Positions 53,723 through 61,061 of a stretch of 64,000 nt of DNA are shown piece by piece. Source of the stretch: Enterococcus phoeniculicola ATCC BAA-412 (GTDB lineage: Bacteria > Bacillota > Bacilli > Lactobacillales > Enterococcaceae). The position numbers were made by a program, and so were the translations under genes. Under the pieces are notes generated by a model that saw only the letters and a list, made by a program, of their open reading frames with translations, made no database searches and had not been told where the DNA came from. The number at the start of each line of letters is the position of its first letter. The stretch's first letter is position 1. The stretch is taken from the NCBI RefSeq assembly GCF_000407505.1, contig NZ_ASWE01000004.1, forward strand, positions 1 through 64,000, written 5' to 3'.

Positions 53723-53761
53723 TTGCCCATGGGAAAATTGTCCTAGGTCAGATTAGGCCAA
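53723..53761 (+). promoter_or_regulatory. Candidate operator of the WxL operon
   Basis: The inverted repeat TTGTCCTA (53738-53745), 8-nt spacer, TAGGCCAA (53754-53761) follows TGnCC-type symmetry. A further direct copy, TTGCCCAT (53723-53730), lies 15 bp upstream. It is placed 25-60 bp before the WxL gene start, suiting binding by the Mga-type regulator (inference). Confidence 0.6.
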
Positions 53762-53785
53762 TTATTATTTAGGAGGAATTATAAA

Positions 53786-54445
53786 ATGAAAAAAACAATG
53801 ATTACTACTGCTGCTTTTGGTTTATTGGCAATGAGTACGACAAGTCTGTCTGTCTTTGCCAGTGAGCTTACAGATGTCACAAATAAAACGGATGTCACAT
53901 TGACAGCCGGATCAGGAGAAGATGTTGATCCAGTCGTTCCAGACGACACACACGATGATGATCCAAGTACTGGTGATACTGGTGCGCTTTCGATTCCTTA
54001 CGCATCGAATATCACATTTGGTCAACAAGAAATCAAGCAAGGAGATACAGATTACTTTGCGCTAAACAAAAAACCTCATGTACAAGTTAATGATACCCGA
54101 GGTGGGGCAAAGGGATGGATACTTGGTGTAACAATCTCACCATTCGTGGGTGAAAACGGCAAAGAATTAATCGGTGCGAAAATGTCGCTGACTAATGGGA
54201 AAATTACTACAAAAGACAACCAATCAACAGCCCCAGAACTAGCAGAAAATTCCTTTGAATTAAATGAAGAATATCAAGATGTTGTGAGAGCTAAGAAAGG
54301 TCAAGGTGCGGGAGCCTTCGCGGCGGTTTTTGAAGGGAAAGATGGGGAAAATGAAAATGTCAAACTTCATGTACCGCGAGCAGGTGTTGAAGCGCAAAGC
54401 TACACAGCAGATTTAACGTGGGTGTTGACTGATGCGCCAGCATAA
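53786..54445 (+). CDS. WxL domain surface protein
   Basis: The product is 219 aa. A signal peptide (about 1-26, ending LSVFA-SEL) and an acidic spacer rich in D/P/T (about 46-66) are followed by the WxL domain. Its first W-x-L motif is GWILGVTISPF and its second is DLTWVLTDAPA at the C-terminus. WxL domains bind peptidoglycan without covalent anchoring. RBS GGAGGAATT. It is the first gene of a four-gene operon, ending 14 bases after the next start. Confidence 0.95.
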   Translation: MKKTMITTAAFGLLAMSTTSLSVFASELTDVTNKTDVTLTAGSGEDVDPVVPDDTHDDDPSTGDTGALSIPYASNITFGQQEIKQGDTDYFALNKKPHVQVNDTRGGAKGWILGVTISPFVGENGKELIGAKMSLTNGKITTKDNQSTAPELAENSFELNEEYQDVVRAKKGQGAGAFAAVFEGKDGENENVKLHVPRAGVEAQSYTADLTWVLTDAPA

Positions 54446-55478
54446 GGAGCTAGGAGGACGTGAGAAGAAATTTTCCCTCTTTTTTATTTATGCACTTTGC
54501 CTGATTGTTCTTGTTTTTCCTGCAAAAATTTTTGCCGCATCCGAAGAAACAAAGAATAATATTTCTTTTGATGCACAAGCGGTTTTACCAGATAATCAGC
54601 AATCAGAAGCAAGCTATTATGATTTGAAAGTCCAGTCAGGAGCAACTCAGGATCTGATTCTCAAGTTGCGTAATACTAGTACAACTCAAATCAAAGTAAA
54701 AATTGAAGCAAATAATGCCGTTACAAATCAAAATGGTTCAATTGATTATTCTCAGCATGGCACTAAACTGATTGGCGGTCCATCATTTGAGAATCTGGTT
54801 TCTGAGTCACAAACAGTTATTCTACAGCCGAAAGAGGATCGAGAGGTACACTTTCAATTAAATATTCCTGAAGAAGGATTCGATGGAGTGGTTTTAGGTG
54901 GTTTTTATTGTTATGAGGACACCAAAGAAGAGGACCAAAAGGAAAAAGGGTTTAGTTTGAAAAATAAATTTGCATATACCATTGGAGTAAAACTTAGCTG
55001 TTCAGATAAAAAAATTAAACAGAACTTAACGTTAAAAAAGGTAACACCAGGGCTAGATAACGGTTATTTAGCAGTATTTGCTGATATGGAAAATTTGCAG
55101 CCGGTTCTTATGAGTAAACTGGACATGCATGTAACGGTTACTAAAAAAGGACAAAAGGATGTACTGAAGGTGCTAGATAAAAAAATTTCGTTTGCACCGC
55201 GTACCAACTTTCACTTGCCAATTAGCTGGAACAATGATCCTCTTAAAAAGGGGAAATACGAATTAACGATGCATCTAACAGATGATAAAGGGAAAAAATG
55301 GTTATTTCAAAAAGATTTTGAAATCAAAGAGGCAGATGAAAAATTGAATGAGCAAGCAGTAGAAGTAAAAAAATCCCATAATTATACTTGGTTGCTCTAT
55401 TTGATGAGTATTGTATCCTTAGGAATCATTCTTGGTTTAATCACTTATATTTACAAATTGAAACGTAAAAAAAATTAG
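54432..55478 (+). CDS. DUF916/DUF3324 domain surface protein
   Basis: The product is 348 aa. After a signal peptide (to about residue 36, PAKIFA-AS) comes DUF916 (about 40-165, LRNTSTTQIKVKIEANNAV), then DUF3324 (about 170-300), then a C-terminal membrane helix (about 322-343) and basic tail KLKRKKN. This family is the standard partner of WxL proteins and is thought to hold them in a surface complex. Start: the ATG at 54432 overlaps the WxL gene by 14 bases and has no Shine-Dalgarno sequence; AAGGAGCTAGGAGG lies inside its first codons, so translational coupling or a rarer later start is possible. Confidence 0.9.
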   Translation: MRQHKELGGREKKFSLFFIYALCLIVLVFPAKIFAASEETKNNISFDAQAVLPDNQQSEASYYDLKVQSGATQDLILKLRNTSTTQIKVKIEANNAVTNQNGSIDYSQHGTKLIGGPSFENLVSESQTVILQPKEDREVHFQLNIPEEGFDGVVLGGFYCYEDTKEEDQKEKGFSLKNKFAYTIGVKLSCSDKKIKQNLTLKKVTPGLDNGYLAVFADMENLQPVLMSKLDMHVTVTKKGQKDVLKVLDKKISFAPRTNFHLPISWNNDPLKKGKYELTMHLTDDKGKKWLFQKDFEIKEADEKLNEQAVEVKKSHNYTWLLYLMSIVSLGIILGLITYIYKLKRKKN

Positions 55479-55492
55479 AGCGGAGGGAGAAA

Positions 55493-55840
55493 ATGAAAAA
55501 AGTTATTAGTCTCTTTCTAGTTGTGATAGTACTTGGAATTCCTATATCAGCGTCGGCGGCTGAACAAGTCAAAAGTGAAGCTAGGATTACATTTTATCAA
55601 CCTAGTAACAAAAATCAAACGATACCGATGGAAAAAGTATTAATGAAGAATTCCCAAAATGCTGGATCTCAGCTGAGGGATAGTGATACGAGTTCAGGTT
55701 CTAAAATGTTCCCAAAGACAAATGAAGAAAAATCTTTTTTATTAGTAGAAATTGGCTTGTTGATTCTGGGGTTGGTTTCCTTTATAGCTATTACTAAGAA
55801 TAAGCTGAATGATAAGGGGATATCAAATGAAAAAGCATAG
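55493..55840 (+). CDS. Small LPXTG-like cell-wall protein of the WxL locus
   Basis: The product is 115 aa. A signal peptide (about 1-22, ISASA-AEQ) is followed by a short polar part and a C-terminal sorting signal: FPKTN (near residue 75) then EEKS, a membrane helix (about 83-100) and a basic tail. The usual LPxTG is replaced by FPKTN, so sortase recognition would be by a variant or weaker. Small LPXTG proteins of this size are standard in WxL operons. RBS GGAGGGAG precedes ATG. Confidence 0.85.
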   Translation: MKKVISLFLVVIVLGIPISASAAEQVKSEARITFYQPSNKNQTIPMEKVLMKNSQNAGSQLRDSDTSSGSKMFPKTNEEKSFLLVEIGLLILGLVSFIAITKNKLNDKGISNEKA

Positions 55841-57908
55841 CTATATATCCATTTTACTACTGTTAGTTGGCGGTATTTTTTTGGGAGCTGCTAGGGTGGA
55901 AGCGGCTCCCAGACCGCTAACAGATTTAGAATACTTTCATTGGGCTAATCAATCCGTGACACCAGCTGAAAACACTTTTGTCATGCATTATGGGGAAAAT
56001 ACGACTGTTGAACTGCTTGAAGGGGACGGCGATTTGGATTATTTAACGGTTGATCACAATACGAATAAAAGTAAAGCGTTAGTGAAAAATGTAGGCTTTT
56101 ATGAAGGAAAGGAAGTAAGCTTATTAGTAACATTGGAACGAAATAAAAGCAGCTTGGATGGTGGTTCTATTGGCTTCACAAAAGGTTATTTTTTGGGGAT
56201 TACAATCAAAGGGGAAATGATTGTTACTTATGATTTTGTTGATAATACTGGGCGGCCAATCACGATAAAAACTGCATTTAATTATTATGGCTTAAATCAT
56301 AATAAATATATTGGCTACAAAAATCCTGGTTCTACTATTGATTCGTTATATGCTGAAAACCCGACACATATTCTTTATGATACTTGGGATGGAGATGACG
56401 ATGATCACTGGTTATATTTAAAGAATATCACACCAGGAATTCCTTGGAGGGATCCACGTCAGCGTTTTGAAATGACAACACATGCTGTTTCTAATGTTAC
56501 GTTTGTCGTGCACAATAATGATGTGACTCCTTCGTCAATCGTCTATTTTACAGATTTTTTAGCCAAACCAGAATTTCCATCTGCGTATGCGGTGAATTCG
56601 AGCTTTGAGAGTGCAAATAAGAATGTGTACTTAAAAGCTAAGCAGACGATTCCAAATGTTGATCAATGGCAGAAACCTACTCAAATGACAATCAATGTCA
56701 ATCTGGAACAGGTGAGTCAAACGAGACAATATGCGTTTGATAAAGTACTTATTACTAATTTCAATGGGGATGATCTGACAGAGTTATTTTCTAGCCAATC
56801 AGATGAGAAAAACGTTCAAATTATAGCTAAGAACCCAACAGACAGCCGTCTATATGATACTATCCTTCAATATAAAATCTATTTGAAATGGATGGGGACA
56901 GAAAATCCAGTAAATACTGCAATTGTTTCAGATGGAAGTTTATCCTTGCCATTTGATGTAGAGACCATTTTAGACGGACACCATTTAGAAAAAAATGCAG
57001 CTTCATCAATTATTAATTATCTTGGAAAAGAAACTACTGTTTTTTTAAATGAACAGGATAATCTGGTTCATGATTCGATAACAAAATTTGGAGTGCTAAC
57101 AACCTCTTTTGATTTATCTGATGATTATCCAGAAGTACCTGGATATGAACCAATCAAGGAAAAGAAGCAAGACAAAGGTATCTTCTTACCTGAAGAACAA
57201 ACAATCATTCATCGCTATCGTGAAAAAAGAAAGTTACAATTTGAATTAATCGATAAGGACAATCCTCTGTTCGTTTCACGTTTTACAAATAAGCGGAAGC
57301 TTACTTTTTCATTTACTCATGATAAATCAACGAGTGTTTCGGTGATAGCGCAATGTGGAACAGAAGAAAGGGAGCTTAAGAAATACTCAGCTATACCTGA
57401 AAAAGTTAATGACAGTCTTATGTTTAAATTTCCTGAAAAATGGTTAGATCAAGAGGTATTTTTCTATGTAAAAGATGATAACAATCAAGAATCTGATAAA
57501 GAGAGTAGAATTATTGAGAAAGAATCTGGTCCGAAACTCATTATTCCTAATACAATTAGTTTCGGTGAAAATAGGATCCCAGCGATGGATAGAGTAATTT
57601 CTGCGACTACTGAGGAAGACTTTCAAGTCGAAGATAAAAGTAAACTAGACAAGAGTTGTTGGACAGTTAAGGTGAAAGAAGAGCAGCCGTTAACAAACGA
57701 AGAAGGACAGATACTTTCACAGAGATTAGCTTACCATAATCAGGATCAACACATTCAAATTAATGGAGGCAATCAAACTATTTGGCAAGGGAGCGGTAGC
57801 ATAAGTGCTAATTTGGCAGGGGGTCTGCAGTTAACAATTTGCCCTTCCGACGTAGTTGGCACATATAATGGGGTATTGTGCTGGTCACTTGAGGATGCAC
57901 CTGAATAA
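55827..57908 (+). CDS. Large WxL domain surface protein
   Basis: The product is 693 aa. A signal peptide (to about residue 27, ARVEA-AP) leads to a long beta-rich stalk. The C-terminal WxL-type domain (about 560-693) has a first motif SCWTVKVKEE and a second VLCWSLEDAPE matching L-x-W-x-L-x2-A-P. Three Cys in the domain (SCW, TICPS, VLCW) are unusual in exported proteins of this group. The ATG at 55827 has AAGGGG 8 nt upstream and overlaps the preceding gene. It may be the functional (ligand-binding) member of the complex. Confidence 0.88.
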   Translation: MKKHSYISILLLLVGGIFLGAARVEAAPRPLTDLEYFHWANQSVTPAENTFVMHYGENTTVELLEGDGDLDYLTVDHNTNKSKALVKNVGFYEGKEVSLLVTLERNKSSLDGGSIGFTKGYFLGITIKGEMIVTYDFVDNTGRPITIKTAFNYYGLNHNKYIGYKNPGSTIDSLYAENPTHILYDTWDGDDDDHWLYLKNITPGIPWRDPRQRFEMTTHAVSNVTFVVHNNDVTPSSIVYFTDFLAKPEFPSAYAVNSSFESANKNVYLKAKQTIPNVDQWQKPTQMTINVNLEQVSQTRQYAFDKVLITNFNGDDLTELFSSQSDEKNVQIIAKNPTDSRLYDTILQYKIYLKWMGTENPVNTAIVSDGSLSLPFDVETILDGHHLEKNAASSIINYLGKETTVFLNEQDNLVHDSITKFGVLTTSFDLSDDYPEVPGYEPIKEKKQDKGIFLPEEQTIIHRYREKRKLQFELIDKDNPLFVSRFTNKRKLTFSFTHDKSTSVSVIAQCGTEERELKKYSAIPEKVNDSLMFKFPEKWLDQEVFFYVKDDNNQESDKESRIIEKESGPKLIIPNTISFGENRIPAMDRVISATTEEDFQVEDKSKLDKSCWTVKVKEEQPLTNEEGQILSQRLAYHNQDQHIQINGGNQTIWQGSGSISANLAGGLQLTICPSDVVGTYNGVLCWSLEDAPE

Positions 57909-57952
57909 ATATTTGGAGAGTGTAGAAATATAAATAAGCAATCCGTTTGTAG

Positions 57953-58080
57953 AGGGTGAGCTATAACTATCTAAGTTGTGGCTCACCCTTGTAACATTTT
58001 AATGAACCGAGGAGAAGTAACTCATCTTCTGTGAATAGAATACGAGAGAGCAGCAGGTTACACAAATAAGCTGAAATTGC
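57953..58080 (-). repeat. Composite terminator element, inverted relative to genes
   Basis: The hairpin AGGGTGAGC...GCTCACCCT (57953-57989) is joined to GTAACATTTTAATGAA and GAGAAGTAACTCATCTTC. The order of parts shows it points to the minus strand, against both flanking genes. It may still stop the WxL operon transcript, since the stem is symmetrical. The next 370 bases up to 58447 hold no recognised gene or site. Confidence 0.75.
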
Positions 58081-58447
58081 GCCTCTCTGTTTGATTTGCA
58101 GAGCTCACTCCTTCTAGCCTTACCTCAACGTATGAATAAAATTAAAGAGCTTAAATTAAATTTTTAAAAAGGAAGATTTATTTGTCTCATAATCATTTTA
58201 TTTCGTGCATCATTAGTTAAAAAAATTCCTTTTAATTTCATTTTTTGTGAGGAGAGATTCATCAAGGGTGTTCGATCAAAAGTGATATGATTCTAATAGA
58301 ATAGACACTAAAAAATAAAAAGATGATAGCCGATTAATATGAAAAATTAACTAAGGTAGTCTCAATCTTCCTAGAAAGAGGTTTACGGAAAATCTAATAT
58401 CAAGTAGACTATAAAAAAGAATGTGTGAATGATAAGGAAGTGAAGAG

Positions 58448-59107
58448 TTGGCGAAAATTGGGATTGTAGAAGACGATCGATTGTTGCAAGAAGCGCTGGA
58501 TATTTTATTTAAGAAAGAAGGATTTGAGGTTCTGCATGCTTTTTCCTGTAGAGAAGGAATCGACCTGCTGAAAAGTCAACCAGATATACTGTTGTTAGAT
58601 ATTAATTTACCTGACGGCCTAGGGTTTCAAGTATGTGAACGAGCAAAAGATATTCCTGTGTTGTTTCTAACCGCGCGTGATGATGAAGTAGACATGATTG
58701 AAGCCTATGATCAGGGATGTGAGGACTATATTGTAAAGCCTTTTTCTACAGAAGTATTAAAGAAAAAAATTCAAGTTGTTTTACGAAGAAATGCAGGACT
58801 ATCTGACAGTTTTCACTATCTTACACTCTCTATTAACTATAAGAAAAAACAAGTGACACAACAAGGGGAGCTTGTTCAGTTGACTGCCAAAGAGTTCCAA
58901 CTACTGGAATACCTAACAAAAAATGTAGGACAAGTCGTTTCCAAAGAGGCAATTTTACAAAAAGTTTGGGATTTAGAAGGATCGTTTGTAGGCGAAAATA
59001 CGGTGAGTGTTACTATTAATCGATTAAGAAAGAAAATAGAAGTGGATGCCTTACAAACCCAATATATAAAAAATATATTTGGTATGGGGTATATTTTTGG
59101 AGAATAA
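58448..59107 (+). CDS. OmpR family response regulator
   Basis: The product is 219 aa. The receiver domain has acidic pocket VEDD (8-10), phospho-acceptor Asp51 in LLLDINLPDG, and Lys in YIVKPFST. The winged helix (about 130-219) ends TQYIKNIFGMGYIFGE. The start is TTG (MAKIGIVED) with AGGAAGTGAAGAG upstream. The kinase gene starts 2 nt after its stop. Together with the ABC genes it resembles Bce-like antimicrobial-peptide sensing systems. Confidence 0.93.
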   Translation: MAKIGIVEDDRLLQEALDILFKKEGFEVLHAFSCREGIDLLKSQPDILLLDINLPDGLGFQVCERAKDIPVLFLTARDDEVDMIEAYDQGCEDYIVKPFSTEVLKKKIQVVLRRNAGLSDSFHYLTLSINYKKKQVTQQGELVQLTAKEFQLLEYLTKNVGQVVSKEAILQKVWDLEGSFVGENTVSVTINRLRKKIEVDALQTQYIKNIFGMGYIFGE

Positions 59108-59109
59108 AC

Positions 59110-60114
59110 ATGAAAAAAAACGGGTTAAATATTCCTAGCTATACAATCATTCAATGTCTGATTGCCCTAGCAATCATGGGATTTGCACTGACTCAAATAA
59201 AAGAACTTTCAGCAAAACTGGTGATTTTTGGTATACTAGGACTTTACTTTCTAAGTTCGTTGCTTGAAAGAAGACGATATGAAAAAAAACTGGTAGAGGT
59301 ATCCATCTATATTCGAGAAATATTTGATGGAATTACAGAGCATAAAACATTTCGTGACACAGATGACTTATTATCAAAAATAGTTGAGCAGCTTCAACGT
59401 CTGGAAGAAATGATGAGTGGAACAAAACAAAAAATTATTGCTGACCGAGATAATATGCAAGCACTCATTACAGAAATTGCCCATCAATTGAGGACGCCGT
59501 TAGTGAACATAAAAACCTATCTAGATATTTTAGAACTTCCAGAGCTTACAGAAAATGAAGAAAAACAAGCGCTTCAAGCATTGGATTTTTCTCAACAAAA
59601 ACTCACATTTTTAGTCGAAAGCTTTATTAAGATTTCTAGGTTTGAAAACAAGCTGATTCAGATTAAGAAGAAAGAAACAAATGTGAAGGAAACTGTTGTT
59701 GAAGCGATGTTTCAAGTACATAAACAAGCGCACGAAAAACAAATTGACCTTTCACTTGATGCAAAGGAAGCAATTGTCCTTTCTCATGATAAAAACTGGT
59801 TAGCAGAGGCTATTTATAACGTGTTGGACAACAGTGTAAAGTATTCTCCGGAAGAGTCAAAGATTGACCTAGCTTTATCTGAAAATGATTTATTTGTCCA
59901 ATTATTTATAAGAGATTATGGGATTGGAATTGAAAAAGGGGAAGAGCCAAAAATTTACCAACGCTTCTATCGAGGAAAAAGAGTGACAACAGAGGAAGGC
60001 TTTGGGGTTGGTTTGTATTTAACCAGAGAAATTATTAACCAGCACGGGGGACTCATCAAGGTAAAACGAGAAGAGCCAGGACTCAGCGTGTCGATAATTT
60101 TAAATAAACGGTGA
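59110..60114 (+). CDS. Intramembrane-sensing histidine kinase
   Basis: The product is 334 aa. Two membrane helices (about 10-27 and 34-52) are joined by a very short loop (KELSAK), so there is no extracytoplasmic sensor, as in BceS-type kinases. The H-box is IAHQLRTPLVN, the N-box NVLDNSVKYSPE, G1 RDYGIGIE, F-box RFYRG and G2 GFGVGLYLTREI. Such kinases take their signal from a partner ABC transporter; the ABC/FtsX genes just downstream are the natural candidate. It ends at a composite terminator element. Confidence 0.92.
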   Translation: MKKNGLNIPSYTIIQCLIALAIMGFALTQIKELSAKLVIFGILGLYFLSSLLERRRYEKKLVEVSIYIREIFDGITEHKTFRDTDDLLSKIVEQLQRLEEMMSGTKQKIIADRDNMQALITEIAHQLRTPLVNIKTYLDILELPELTENEEKQALQALDFSQQKLTFLVESFIKISRFENKLIQIKKKETNVKETVVEAMFQVHKQAHEKQIDLSLDAKEAIVLSHDKNWLAEAIYNVLDNSVKYSPEESKIDLALSENDLFVQLFIRDYGIGIEKGEEPKIYQRFYRGKRVTTEEGFGVGLYLTREIINQHGGLIKVKREEPGLSVSIILNKR

Positions 60115-60115
60115 A

Positions 60116-60284
60116 AGTGGTCGGGACTTGTTCAGTTCCTAGAACAGGTACTGTGCATCATCAGAAGCAATAATTTATGTGATTTAAAGTGATTGTAAGA
60201 AGTACTTCTGTTCACGCCGTTTATTAAGCGTTCACGAGGGTGGGACATAACTTAGATAGTTATGTCCCCCCTCGCCTTTTTTTA
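60116..60284 (+). repeat. Composite terminator element after the histidine kinase
   Basis: A diverged long stem (from TCGGGACTTG at 60121) is followed by CGTTTATTAAGCGTTCAC and the terminator hairpin GAGGGTGGGACATAACT (60236-60252) paired with AGTTATGTCCCCCCTC (60258-60273), then GCCTTTTTTT. The orientation agrees with the kinase gene. Confidence 0.86.
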
Positions 60285-60384
60285 ATAAAAATGATTATTT
60301 TATTTCTGTCAGTTTGTTAGGAGTTTGTTAGAATTGATCATTATACTGAATTTAGTCAAATAAAATAGTAAGGATAAGGTGAAT

Positions 60385-61047
60385 ATGAATCTATTAAAGA
60401 CAATGAACTTAACAAAAATTTATGGCGAAGACGAAACACAAGTGCATGCACTAAATGAGGTGACGATTGAAATAGAAGAAGGCGAATTCGTAGCAATTGT
60501 TGGGAGCTCAGGAAGTGGAAAGAGTACTCTTTTGAACATGTTAGGCGGACTAGATACCCCCTCAAGTGGAGAAGTTTATGTTCGAAACAATGAATTGAGC
60601 CAACTAAGCAATGAGGAGCTCACCATTTTTCGCAGAAGAAATATAGGGTTTGTCTTTCAAAATTATAATTTGGTTCCTATCTTGAATGTCTACGAAAATA
60701 TTACACTGCCATTGAAGTTGGACGGAGTGGCTGTAGATGAAGCATTTCTTTCGTTAATTACGAATAAACTGCAGCTTCAACAAAAATTAGAACAAATGCC
60801 GAATACTCTTTCGGGGGGACAACAGCAAAGAGTGGCGATTGCACGAGCATTAATAACAAAGCCTGCAATTATCTTAGCAGATGAGCCTACTGGAAATCTT
60901 GACTCAAAAAATGGGTTGGAAGTTATCAGTCTATTGAAAAGTTCAGCACATGAGTTTCATCAAACGATTGCAGTGGTTACTCATAATGAGGAGATTGCTC
61001 AAATGGCTGACAGAATGATTCGAATAGAAGATGGAAAAGCTTATTAA
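60385..61047 (+). CDS. ABC transporter ATP-binding protein (FtsE/MacB-like)
   Basis: The product is 220 aa. Walker A is VGSSGSGKST, Q-loop VFQNYNLV, signature LSGGQQQRVAIARAL, Walker B IILADEPTGNLDS, and the H-loop VVTHNEE. It belongs to the MacB/BceA/LolD group that powers FtsX-type permeases. Start: the ATG at 60385 has AAGGTG 4 nt upstream; a GTG at 60379 is also in frame. The permease follows 14 nt after its stop. Confidence 0.94.
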   Translation: MNLLKTMNLTKIYGEDETQVHALNEVTIEIEEGEFVAIVGSSGSGKSTLLNMLGGLDTPSSGEVYVRNNELSQLSNEELTIFRRRNIGFVFQNYNLVPILNVYENITLPLKLDGVAVDEAFLSLITNKLQLQQKLEQMPNTLSGGQQQRVAIARALITKPAIILADEPTGNLDSKNGLEVISLLKSSAHEFHQTIAVVTHNEEIAQMADRMIRIEDGKAY

Positions 61048-61061
61048 AGGGGGCTAGGAGA

